From the NCBI GenBank assembly GCA_033439255.1, contig CM065888.1, positions 62,001-126,000 of the forward strand: DNA of 64,000 nt. Direction: 5' to 3'. Both the position numbers and the translations under genes were made by a program. The DNA comes from Hericium rajendrae. Taxonomy: Eukaryota; Basidiomycota; Agaricomycetes; Russulales; Hericiaceae. Shown in pieces: positions 22,803 through 33,653 of this stretch; positions within the stretch are counted from its first letter, which is position 1, and every line of letters begins with the position of its first letter. The notes beneath the pieces are model-generated. The model did not search any database. It saw only the letters and a list, made by a program, of their open reading frames with translations, and was not told where the DNA came from.

Positions 22803-24305
22803 ATCCTGCGACGTCGCCGTCACCCGTAGCGGCCGCCAGCAGACGTCGTGAATGCTCTGCCACGCCGGCCTCAGCTGATAGCAGACGCCAGCAGACGCCG
22901 CGCACCCAACCCCACGTCGCCGTCGGTTGATAGCAGCCGCCAGCAAGACGCCGTGAGCCCTCTGCGACGCCGTCGTCGGCTGATAGCAGCTGCCAGCAGA
23001 CGCCGCGAACCCAACCCCACGTCACCGTCGGTTGATAGCAGCCGCCAGCAAGACGCCGCGAACCCTCCTTCACGTCGCCGTCGGTTGATAGCAGCCGCCA
23101 GCAAGACGCCGTGAACCCAACCCCGCGTCGCCGTCGGCTGATAGCAGCCGCCAGCAAGACGCCGTGAGCCCTCTGCGACGCCGTCGTCGGCTGATAGCAG
23201 CTGCCAGCAGACGCCGCGAACCCAACCCCACGTCGCCGTCGGTTGATAGCAGCCGCCAGCAAGACGCCGCGAACCCTCCTTCACGTCGCCGTCGGTTGAT
23301 AGCAGCCGCCAGCAAGACGCCGTGAACCCAACCCCGCGTCGCCGTCGGCTGATAGCAGCCGCCAGCAAGACGTCATGAACCCTCTGCCACGTCGCCGTCG
23401 GCTGATAGCAGCTGCCAGCAGACGCCGCGAACCCAACCCCACGTCGCCGTCGGTTGATAGCAGCCGCCAGCAAGACGCCGCGAACCCTCCTTCACGTCGC
23501 CGTCGGTTGATAGCAGCCGCCAGCAAGACGCCGTGCCAACCCCGCGTCGCCGTCGGTTGATAGCAGCCGCCGCGTCCGCCGTCGCCGTCGGCTGATAGCA
23601 GCCGCCAGCAAGACGCCGTGAGCCCTCTGCGACGCCGTCGTCGGCTGATAGCAGCTGCCAGCAGACGCCGCGAACCCTCCTTCACGTCGCCGTCGGTTGA
23701 TAGCAGCCGCCAGCAAGACGCCGCGAACCCTCCCTCACGTCGCCGTCGGTTGATAGCAGCCGCCAGCAAGACGCCGTGAACCCAACCCCGCGTCGTCGTC
23801 GGTTGATAGCAGCCGCCAGCAGACGTCGCGAACCCTCCTCCATGTCGCCATCGGTTGATAGCAGCCGCCAGCAAGAAGACGCCGTCGTCGGCTGATAGCG
23901 CGTCGCCGTCGGTTGATAGCAGCCGCCAGCAACGCCGTGAGCTCTCCTCCATGTCGCCATCGGTTGATAGCAGCCGCCAGCAAGACGCCGTGAACCCAAC
24001 CCGCGTCGTCGTCGGTTGATAGCAGCCGCCAGCAAGACGCCGTGAACCCTCCTCCATGTCGCCATCGGTTGATAGCAGCCGCCAGCAAGACGCCGTGAAC
24101 CCTCCTCCATGTCGCCATCGGTTGATAGCAGCCGCCAGCAAGACGCCGTGAACCCAACCCCGCGTCGTCGTCGGTTGATAGCAGCCGCCAGCAAGACGTC
24201 ATGAACCCTCTGCCACGGCGCCGTCGGCTGATAGCAGCCGCCAGCAAGACGTCGTGAACCCTCTGCCACGTCGTCGTCGGCTGATAGCAGCTGCCAGCAG
24301 ACATC
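22803..24305. repeat. 52/53-bp minisatellite array 2
   Basis: About 28 units of the array-1 minisatellite in the same orientation, with internally repeated higher-order blocks. For example, 22925-23130 and 23220-23330 share the CCTCCTTCACGTCGCC tail variant, and CATGTCGCCATCGG variants cluster at 23840-24120. Several units are truncated (23560-23590, 23880-23940), a sign of unequal crossing-over or slippage. Confidence 0.95.
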
Positions 24306-24334
24306 GAGGAGGGGGGATGGTGGGAGGAGGAGGA

Positions 24335-24500
24335 AAGAGAGAAGACAGTACCAGCAAAGACGAACCGCCAGCGAGTGCAATCAATCAGTGGCTGTGCAGA
24401 TTTACCTATATCGGGTGACCACGATCTTCGCATGTCGGTCCGGTGTTGACTCGTGCCGTGAGATTGGCTCATTAGTAAGTGGATCTTGATCTCTTATTAA
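24335..24500. repeat. Conserved non-coding block after array 2
   Basis: Second copy of the 18590-18755 block (GCAATCAATCAGTGGCTGTG ... CATTAGTAAGTGGATC), differing by a handful of substitutions. Confidence 0.85.
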
Positions 24501-24805
24501 TCAATCACAGAGCCCGATTGCCAGATACACGCCCGGGCAGTGTGAATTGTGCTGGCGCGACTGGGGATTGTAGATGTGCGTGGACCAAAACATACAAGCT
24601 ACGCTCGGCAATGAGATACGTGTGCGTGACGTGGTAAAGTGCTGTCTGCAAGGGTCATCGCCGCGTGGCTGCATCCAAGGGTCGGAGTATGTGGAGATTG
24701 AATGCCTATTTCCATTTTAGGGGCAGCATCTAAGTGGCACGTTTGCAGATGCAAAGGCTTCAAAGCGAACCACGCTGTCCACCCAACTCCCCGACTACAA
24801 CAACG

Positions 24806-27453
24806 ATGCCGTCCGAGCCGCCATCTGCCAGCGCCGAGGAAGACTATGTCAGCAAGGAAGGCTTCAGTACCCTCAGGAGTTTGGTCCTAGGCCCAGAGAA
24901 GGTGCCCGCGAAAGTCCCACGCGTCATGCACGTGTTGGTACTGAACACGGACAAGGACAATGCCCCATGGTACAGTGTCCACAAAAAGAGATTCTCAGTG
25001 AGGGAAGGCCAGGAAGGCAAGAAAATCGTAATGACGAAGAAGGGCGACCTTGTGGGCCGCTCTTTCCCTCCTCGCTATTTTAGCATCATGCGGTTTCTGC
25101 TGAAGATACTGAACGACTGCGTGTGGCAGCGAGTTGCCCTGGAGGAGGAGAAGGCTGAGGGAAGGGTAGAATCCAGCATTGCGGACACGTACCTTGTCCA
25201 CACGGATGCGCACTATCACTTCTACCACTCGGTCCTCTCCACGGCGCTCGACCAATCCCCCTGGGAGGAAACCTGGAGGTGGCCTTTGGTAGATGCATGG
25301 GCCTTGCTTCAGTACCACAGCCAGGGCCCTCTGGTGCAGGACGATGTCAAGGAGTGGCCAAAACTGAAGGCCCTTAGGCAATTTGGCGACCCCCTGAACT
25401 TTGGTACGTGGTCCGCCTGCAGCCACAGCATCGGACGTCATCCTGAGGATTCTCGCAGGTGATCTGGAAAACCAGCACAACTGGGCGGCGTGGGCTAAGG
25501 GAGAAGAGAAACACCGAGCTGCCCGGATAGCCATCTTCTCGTCTTGCCCATTCCGCGACAATTACTGGGTGCCTGATCGAGACATGTCGCAAAAGTGCAA
25601 CGTCCTGCAAATTGCAGTGGAGCCGATCGATACATCGCATACGCGAAAATTTGGTGACTGGTCTCCGTTCGTGAAACTGACTATTGATAATGCGAGGCAT
25701 CCAAGCACACACGTGCGAAAGGTAATGCCATGGTCTCGTGCTGTCCTGCTTTGAGACATAGATCTGATGACCATGAATGTGTTTGGCGGTGGTTAGATAG
25801 CAGAGGTAAGCTGCCGTTGGGGGAGTGTGCGAGTTCATCCATCCTCACCCCTTGTTAGGAAGAGGTCAGCCAGTCATGGAAGGCACGTCGCCGGGGAAGG
25901 GGCAGGGCAGCACCACGCTCTCCAGTAAGCTCGCGTTGTTCTGCTGCATGTCGGTGTTGAAATTTGTGGTTGTTGGGTAGACGGTTGACAACGACGAGGA
26001 CAGCGACGAGGATAGCGGCGAGGATAGCGGCGAGGACAGTGGCGAGGACAGCGACGAGGACGACCGCGAGGGTGACCGCAAGGAGGCCCGCGAAGACCGT
26101 AAGGACGACGGCAAGGACGACGGCAAGGACGACGGCGAGGACGACGGCGAGGACGACGGCGAGGAGGCCCCCGAGGACAGCAAAGAGGACAGCGAGGACA
26201 GCGACGAGGACAGCGACGAGGACCGCGATGCCGAGGGCGAGGCCGAGGCCGAGGGCGAGGCCGAGGGCGGTGAGCAGGCAATGGCTGAAACAGGGCAGAA
26301 ACGGAAGGTATGGGTATGAAATGCATTTAGACCTTGTTCTTAGCCTCATCCTCCGCAGGAAAAGGAACCAAGCGGGGTCGCTCAGAGCTCTGCCCCCCTG
26401 TCCCTCGCAGCTGGTGTGTCTGCGGCTGCTGGAGATGCGGCTGCTGGAGATGTCCCGGGGCGTGCGTCAGCGCTCGCAGAGTCCGGCGGTGCTGCCGTTG
26501 AAGTGATCGACGTGGAAATGGTTGAAGCAGGACAGGAAGGCAAGGTATGGTCGTATGAACGCACTTAAAACCTGTTCTTGCTTCTCATCATTCTCTGCAG
26601 GAAAAGGAGCCGAGCGGAGTCGCTCAGAGCTCTATCCCCCTGTCCCTCGCAGCTAGTGTGTCTGCGGCTGCTGGAGATGCGGCTGCTGGAGATGTCCCGG
26701 GGCGCGCGTCAGCGGTTGCAGAGTCCAGCGGCACTGCCGTTGAAGCGACCGACGTGGAGATGGCAGAAACGGGGCCGGAGGGCAAGGTACGGTCACACGA
26801 ACGCGCTTTAAACTTGTTCTTGCTTCTCATCATTCTCTGCAGGAAAAGGAGCCGAGCGGAGTTGCTCAGAGCTCTGTCCCCCTGTCCCTCGCAGCTAGTG
26901 TGTCTGCGGCTGCTGGAGATGCGGCTGCTGGAGATGTCCCGGGGCGCGCGTCAGCGGTTGCAGAGTCCAGCGGCACTGCCGTTGAAGCGACCGACGTGGA
27001 GATGGCAGAAACGGGGCAGGAGGGGAAGGTACGGTCACACGAACGTACTTTAAACTTGTTCTTGCTTCTCATCATCCTCTGCAGAAAAGTGGAGTTGGGC
27101 GGAGCCCTGCCCCTCTGTCGTTTGCCGCCGGCACGCCTGCGACTGATAGACAGGCTCAGATGGAAATCGAAAAGGGTCCAAGCAATGGTCCTCGACTCAC
27201 GCGCAGTCAGATGAAGAACAGGCTGAAAAGGGAAAACAAAAAGGCGAAGAAGCTGGAAAGAAGAAGGGTGGAGCAAGGGGGGACGACCAGGCCGGACCCA
27301 GCACGGCGGTCGGTGACAAACACGAGCGACAGGTGTGTCATCGCGTCCATGCTATTCCTAATTGATTGAGAGCACTGGCTTACCACCTGCCTCCAGCCAT
27401 CTGACCCTGACACCTCCGGTCATGACACGGACGGCAAGCGGCGCCGGAGAGAT
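24806..27453 (+). CDS. Family X protein 2: acidic protein with triplicated 62-residue exon
   Basis: Closest relative of the 19471 gene. Exon 1 24806-25403 (YVSKEGFSTLRSLVLGPEKV, RYFSIMRFLLKILNDCVWQR, SSIADTYLVHTDAHYHFY). Exon 2 25459-25721 (GDLENQHNWAAWAKGEEKHR ... WSPFVKLTIDNARHPSTHVR). Exon 25981-26307 is an extreme acidic repeat of (D/G)EDS and DDGKDDGEDDG units. Then come three almost identical 186-nt exons (26359-26544, 26601-26786, 26843-27028), and a basic exon with MKNRLKRENKKAKKLERRR. The end GKRRRRD lies before a GTGAGT donor at 27453; a further exon may exist. No known domain. The acidic block, basic block and KRRRRD tail suggest a nuclear protein that meets histones or DNA, which is inference. 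Confidence 0.65.
26359..27028 (+). repeat. Tandem exon triplication, exact 242-bp period
   Basis: Exon starts at 26359, 26601 and 26843 are 242 bp apart. Each exon is exactly 186 nt (62 codons, phase 0) followed by a 56-nt intron. Each encodes EKEPSGVAQSS...SLAA, then VSAAAGDAAAGDVPGRASA and a DVEM-E-GQEGK-like end. Copies 2 and 3 are nearly identical and copy 1 is more diverged, so the second duplication is recent. Confidence 0.9.
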
Positions 27454-27998
27454 GTGAGTGCCATAATTTTCTCCGCCACTGGTTGCAGGCTAATTTGGTG
27501 GCAAGATAAATGATCAGCCATCTTCAGAGGTCTGAGTCGGACATGTTGGTTGGCGTGTGTTGGCCAGCGCTGGGGTAGCAGAGACCTTCGTAGCATAGAC
27601 CGCCATCGTCGCCATTCCTTCTGCTGAATTGAGGGTGTGCCACGCCTCTGAGTAGCTATTTGTACCTCTGTGCTGTACATCATATATGCGTTACTCCGCT
27701 GTGTAGTTTATTAATACACAGAGTCAACCGGGAAAACCTAGCTATGAGCTCAGTCAGAGGTAGGTGTACTGGATGGGGCTGCGGTGTGCCATGCCCCACG
27801 CACATGCGGTGCCCAATATTTGGCTACAATGACAGGATTCCGATGACGGCACGAGAGTTCCTCATGGGGCAGGATGCGTTGTCATCTTTCCAGGTGGCTG
27901 TAAGTGGGGCCCCCCAAAAAATGCATAACAAGGGTTGTAGCCGAAAGCCTACAGGGACGAGAAATGGTGACAAAACTACACTACGACACGTGCAGACA
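27454..27998. other. Spacer between convergent genes
   Basis: Between the family X copy 2 end and the minus-strand PHD-like pseudogene end. Only short frames; no gene recognised. Confidence 0.45.
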
Positions 27999-29956
27999 CT
28001 AGGAGAGGCCCCCCAGACATTGGCTGTTTTGAACGTCACGAAGGAGCTGTTCATCGCAGGCCGTAAGGTCCTCTTTGGCCGGCAGCGCAGTCCCGGCCTT
28101 GATCGCCTCGAGAATCTGCGTATGCAGCTGGTATCGCCGAGTGCCGCACCATAGCGCCCAGATTGTCTTCCCCCTGCCCGTAGCCCTCCAGCCCTCGATC
28201 GCCTGCTTCGCCCACTCCGTAGGATCCTCAGGTGGGACTATGGGTACGGTGAAAAAGAGCTCGGCGTACGGGGCCACCCATGAAGGGGCGTTGAGGTACA
28301 GCGAGGGTACCCTGAATAGGCACTCCTGGCAGTCGACGCGCATGCGCTTGTGCGTGCGCTTGTCATCTGGGTGGGCGACCCAACGGACCACGGGCGATTT
28401 GGCACCGCAGAGAGGGCAGCAGATGTTGAGACCCCAGGGCCTCCCTCCGGCCTGCGAGGCAAGCATGGCCGTACCCTCCACCTTCCCGCCTGTCCCCCGC
28501 TGAATGACGTTGATGGAGAGACAGCCAAGGTCTTTTGCCAGGGAGAATTCGGCAAAAACTTTTTTTGCACGTCGAAGGTGGATGTCGCCGACCCAAACTC
28601 GGCCACCAGGTTGAGCACCTTCGAGCCGACTTTCTCTTGCAGGACGAAGCCAGCTCCAAAACCGACCACAGCATCAAAGACACCGCTGTGTGACAGGGTT
28701 ATCTCTCAGGCTGGGCTGCGTCGAGGTATACGCAGCTTCACTTACTTCGATATGAGAAGTTGGAGAGAGCGTAACGAGCGCACATCGTCTATTGCGTACC
28801 CGCAAGACAGAACAAACAAGACCTTTTGCAAAAAACGTGGGGCTTTGAGCTGGGCGATGATGTGCTCGCCAAGGTAGCAGCTTATCACCTACAAGGGGGT
28901 CAGCCAGGATTCGCACCACAACAAAAAAGAAACAAGAAAGTGTTTACGTCACTGGCAGACATGAAGGAGCCGTTGAAGTTCAGGAGCCCCGTGGGGGTAC
29001 TGTGCGCGGCGAGCGCCACGCAAAAGCGGGGCTGCGCCATCTGCTGGCTAACCCAGTGCTCAAACTGGTTGCCACGGTTTTGGACAAAGGCATTCGTCAC
29101 TTCGACTTTGGTCAACTTGAGGTCTACAACCAAATGCTGAAAGCGGCGCGTCGCATCGACGAGATATGAAATCAAAACCAAGCGCAAAGCTTACGTGTGG
29201 CGTGGTGTTCTGAGTGGAAAGATGCCCATAATATGTTGTGAGCATCCTGGCAAAGTGGGAGCAGTTCGCTTCGTTGGCACGGAGGGAATAGATGGCCAAA
29301 GGACGTGGGAGAGGTGGAAAATGGACCTGCCACGGATTGCCTGATGTTGTGTACTACAGATGGGCAGTGAGAAAGTTTTCATAGGAAGGACGAGTGTTGT
29401 TACTGGTGTTATCTTGCGCTGGCGCTTGTAGCAGAGCGGACACTCGAACGTCGTGGGGTCGTGGCCGAGTTCAAAGGGGCCAACGCAGCACTCGCCTGGG
29501 TGGTCTGAGGCACAGAACGTGTGCTCACATTTGGTGCAGGATAAGAGATTGTTGTGATCGCCGCAGGCAGCACAACGCTGGAAATGAATTTTTAGAACCT
29601 GCTTTCAAGAATGTGCGAAATGTTACAAACGCGTGGAGTCACCAGGCCTGTAGGCAAGGGCAACGGCCTGGGCACGGCCAACGTCGTCGAGACAGCAGCT
29701 AGCATATGAAAGACCCAGGTGGGCAAATTGAGGGCGCTGCACGTGAGGTGTTTGACTCACGCGATGTGCTGTTGGTGAAGTCAGCCACGTGGCCCGTTGT
29801 GGAGGTGGATTGGTCGTCGTCAGGCCAAAGGCCATCCTGCCCAGTTGCCATCCCTCTTGATCGCTTTTTGTTCTTGTTTTTCTTTTTGCTCGTACGTTTC
29901 AGGGGGATCGCCGCGGCAGAGGCGGGACGGGGCTTGCGTGCGCCCTGGACGTCCAT
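27999..29956 (-). pseudogene. PHD-like zinc-finger protein, inactivated copy
   Basis: Paralogue of the 33654-35629 gene, aligning along its whole length. It starts MDVQGARKPRPASAAAI (29956) with a Lys/Arg-rich stretch. Then come a Cys-rich finger RCAACGDHNNLLSCTKCEHT ... FCASDHPGECC ... FECPLC, the middle region (FCVALAAHSTPTGLLNF; ISCYLGEHIIAQLKAPRF) and the C-terminal part with CCPLCGAK ... CQECLF and WAKQAIEGWRATGRGK. Two lesions are clear against the paralogue. The CAG of CTGCAGGAGATA reads TAG at 28891-28889, with a frame change beside it. One base is missing after the A7 run at about 28556-28562 (QKKVFAEF reading becomes QKKFLPNS). The intact copy shows what was lost. Head to head with the SET gene at 30520. 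Confidence 0.75.
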
Positions 29957-30519
29957 GTTGGATGAGGATGGAGGTCAGGACGAGAGGTGCCTTGGCGAGT
30001 TCGCCGCGTTGTCAACAGCAGCATCACGTGCTCCGAAGTCGGGTCGGCTGTCTAATTTGATTGATTAGTGGCGTGGGCTGCAGTGTCGGCAAAGAGGAGG
30101 GTCCGCGCATAGATACGGCTGAGTGGGGGCACTGCTGGGACTCGGGGGTTGGGTGCCTCATTACCAAGTGCGTGAGTTTGTGATGTGAGTTGTGCGAGCT
30201 TCGACTGAGTTGGAGTTTGCACCAGGTTGAAAACGACATTGCCAATTTTGTGCATGCTGCACATGAATAGGGTGCCGAACTTTGGCCAGGCCAAAACGCA
30301 GTACCAAACTCAGAACTGCGCCTCGGTCGGGAATCGACCTGCGGGAAGATTGGCTTGCGCTGGTTCTTTGTCGGCCGGGCATGGTCGTCGGCAACATAGC
30401 CGCTCGCTTAGTCAGATTAGCATGGTAAGTGAAAATGATGGCAACAATATGGTTCTGGCCATCGCCTGACGCATGCCTCAGGCCAAAACACTTCCATCCC
30501 CCCTCCCGACCGTGTCACA
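29957..30519. promoter_or_regulatory. Shared upstream region, PHD pseudogene (-) and Ezh2-like gene (+)
   Basis: About 560 bp between divergent starts. No convincing core promoter motif was found. Confidence 0.35.
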
Positions 30520-32776
30520 ATGCTTCCTGTAAACTCATTGGCGCATCTGTCTTCGCTCGAAGTCGACTTGGCCCAGGCTTTTCGACAGATTTGGGACAAA
30601 TACCAGAACTGGAAGAAGGAGCGCAGTGCCAAAGACAGCCGGGCATTCCATGAGTTTATTGCTATAAACGAGAATACATGGTTGAAGTCGGATGTCGATA
30701 TGTAGGTTGATATGCTACATAGTGCGTTTTTGCTCACGTGGAGCAGGGATGCCAACGCGTGCTGTCCCGTAACGGACCACCCATCGCGCCTGGAGATGGA
30801 AGGTCAGTGGATGATATGAAACGGTCATCGTCCCATGTCGTTCACCTGTGGCAGTGGATACCATCACGCTGGAGGCAGCACGGGTAGTGCTGGCCATGAA
30901 TTGTGGGAGGGACAACAAAGTGACCGTGAAGCAGATTGATGAGGCAGAGATTTTGCCCAAGGCCCTCGAGACCAAAGGACACCGTCCAGGTCTTTTCTCT
31001 CTGGCGCTACGCAGGTAACGTGCCCGGCATCGAGTGCTTGTGGCAAACTCATTCTTAACTTCTGCAATCCCCACTCAGCTGCCTCCTCCCTCCTCAGCTT
31101 TCAGACCGCGAGTTTGCCCTAGGGCTGGCTGGAGTGATCAACTTTGCCAAGCTTCGTGAGTTTATCGCATCATATCAGGATAGCCCGAGTGCCCCAAGAA
31201 TTATGGGCTTGGAGGTGAGCAGGCCAAAGCCGCCAGGCCACAAAGCAGTGCAATTTGGTGCGTATGTTGTTGGAGAGATGAAGGAGACAAGCGAGGCTGA
31301 GGTTGCTTCCCAAGATGACAGCGGTGACGCAGGCCACTACACACCGTAAGGCACAAGAGGGCAGTTTGGATGTTGACGAAGAATCTTACCCAGCAGCATA
31401 ATAGAATGGCCCCATGCAAGCACGACGGGGGGTGTACCACTGCAGAGTGCGTCTGTTTTGAACGCAAGCTCCACTGCAAGCCCGAATGCGTGTGCGGTGA
31501 ATCTAAGGGCGGATGTAAGCCCCACTCAGCTTTGCAAGCGAAATGGGAGCTGAAGCACATAACCTAGCAGGCAGGCGCAAGTGGCGAGGGTGTAAGTGCG
31601 ATCACGTCAACAGGACGGAGCGCTGCACGCGGTGCGTGTGTGTCGCCCAAGGGCGACAGTGCGAACCAAATGTCTGTAGAGGGTTGAGTGGAGAGTGAGT
31701 GGGCATAGAAGTGCACTCGGCTGCATCGCTGACTTTTTCCGTGCTAGCGGACAGGCAGGTAAGCCCTAGTTATCTTTTGCGCTGACTTGCTACATGGCAG
31801 GCTGTCTTGTTAGCAGGTCAGGGCTGCACAAATTATATGCTGGCACAAAATGGTGAGAAGGACGTGGCAGTGGAGCTTTCTGACTCTGGGTTTGGGCATG
31901 GGCTGTTTGCCCAGCAGGCCATCGCGAAGGGAGCTTTCGTCATCGGTGAGTTTAGTGGCCGAGATGGCCTCGTAACAGGTGTACGCTGACAGATGGCGCA
32001 GAGTACGTAGGCGAGGTCATCTCAAGACCGCTGCTTGAGGAGCGAGCGTACGTTTGTGTTTCTACCACTGGACGCCACTGAATGGGCGCGGGAGTAGAAG
32101 GCTGGGTTGGCTCATCGACCGCAACTACATCTTCGAACTCAACGCAACACAGGCTGTTGACGCAACGTTCCGGGGAAATTTGGCACGGTTCATCAACCAC
32201 GCGTCAGCAAGTGAGGCCAACTGCTTTGCCAAAGGCAAGGGTTCTGCTGTTTCTTTATCGTGCCAGGACTGATGGAGCATCCAGTGCTACTGTTTGGCAA
32301 CACGCACCACATTTCCATCACAGCAGGTGCTGTGCCGGCTTTGTTCTGATAGTTGTGTTGCTGACTTTGGATAAGGGCGGACTATTGCAAAGGGTTCCGA
32401 GCTATTGATGGATTATGGACCGCTGTATTTTTGCAGCGATATGGAGGAGGATGAGGACGAGGACGAGGTCAGGTCAGATGGCCTGAAGATGGGTGCAGAG
32501 GAAGCAGGTTGGGTGGTACAGAAGGTGCTCAAAACCCGACCAGGCCTCGGTCCACGCGAGGAGGTTGACAGCACGCAGTCAGACAAGGACAAGGATGGGC
32601 GCAAGGACGACGACAATGGCAGCTGCAGCACTGGCTACAGGCCGCTTAAGATGTGTGCACGGAAAACAGTTCGGATGTGGGCAAGAAAAACAGCTGGGAA
32701 GGCACAAGGAAACGAACGAGGGCTAACCACCAGGAGATATGGTGAGGGGGGTCAGGACGAGGTGGCGGTGCTTTAA
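30520..32776 (+). CDS. Ezh2-like CXC-SET histone methyltransferase, complete copy
   Basis: Putative H3K27-type lysine methyltransferase. It starts MLPVNSLAHLSSLEVDLAQA (30520). N-terminal exons include VDTITLEAARVVLAMNCGRD and SDREFALGLAGVINFAKLRE. A two-part CXC domain follows: CKHDGGCTTAECVCFERKLH ... KPECVCGESKGGCKP, then RKWRGCKCDHVNRTERCTRC ... QGRQCEPNVC. The SET domain reads DSGFGHGLFAQQAIAKGAFV, EYVGEVISRPLLEER, NYIFELNATQAVDATFRGN, ARFINHASASEANC, HHISITAG and LLMDYGPLYF. These supply the NH-S and DYG-type motifs that bind SAM and lysine. The acidic DMEEDEDEDEV and basic tail end at 32776. About ten short introns are implied. More complete than the 153-1696 paralogue, with the same motif order. 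It sits between two PHD-like genes. Substrate choice is inferred. Confidence 0.8.
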
Positions 32777-33653
32777 ATTGACGTACGTTTGTTTAGATAG
32801 AAAGGGGGCATGATATGGAGTAGTAGGTAGGACAGAGAGGGAGGGTACGTGAATTCATCGGCGAACAAGCATCGTTATGTTATTAGGGACTGCGTACCAA
32901 CACCTCATGCTCAAACAAGGCCTGCAAATGAATAGCACGGCCCAATCCCAAGACTGACCAAAGCCGCCATTCCGCGCTGCCCCATGTCCTTGGGCTCGTG
33001 TCATTGGCGGTGCAAGCATTCATGGCATGTGTTGAGACCAAGGGGGATAAAAGCCTGACAATCTCCAACCAGCGACCCCTGCCCTGCCGTCATCTCCAAG
33101 GACAACATTCTGCAGGTTGACATTGTCGTGGGTGAGCGTGTGCAGCTTCCTTCACACATCGCCTTCGGCCAGGCCCATGGTGCAAAACCCTTCGACTGTG
33201 TGCTGGTTAAACCCCTGTGTGAGCTGGGCATATAAACTGAACCGAGTATGGTGATATCAGTCCTCACCGGCGCCGAACCATATTCCAGACAGGCAGAGGG
33301 GAACGGCGCGAGTGACTGCGCTGCGTGGGGCAGAGGATGGGGCAGTGGCCCTGAGAAGTTGGACACGATAGCATGCGAAGCACACGCAGACTCGTTGGCT
33401 ATGAGGCGCACTTGGCGTAGGAAGTTCTTCGAGAAATAGCAGCGCATTGGATACGGTGGGGCGGCAAAATGGAGCTGGCAATAGGATAATAAGGATGAGG
33501 TACAAAATGAAAAGACGATAGCACAGCAGAAAGATGGGGTCAAGATGGAGGGGAATGGGTGAGAAACAAGGTGCATAAAAGGGAGATCATATTATATTAT
33601 ATTGGCTGCGGCCACAGATGACGACGAGATCATAGAGTAGTACGACAGAGCTC
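32777..33653. other. Spacer between convergent genes
   Basis: Between the end of the SET gene and the end of the minus-strand PHD-like gene. The minus frame 33001-33576 is Cys/Ser/Pro-rich without motifs. No gene supported. Confidence 0.45.

Noticed and set aside
22729-24472. Minus-strand open frames of 177-286 codons
   Set aside because: Same minisatellite artefact as at 17.9-18.6 kb.
25855-26349. 164-codon minus-strand frame of repeated LAVVLAVVLAV
   Set aside because: It is the antisense of the acidic GAGGACAGC repeat exon of family X copy 2, not a membrane protein.
28890-28925. Minus-strand GGTGCGAATCCTGG resembling a tRNA B box
   Set aside because: It is the coding region of the PHD-like pseudogene and has no cloverleaf.
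30310-30345. Minus-strand GGTCGATTCCCGACC resembling a T-arm
   Set aside because: Loop and stem sizes do not fit a tRNA and no D- or anticodon arm was found upstream.
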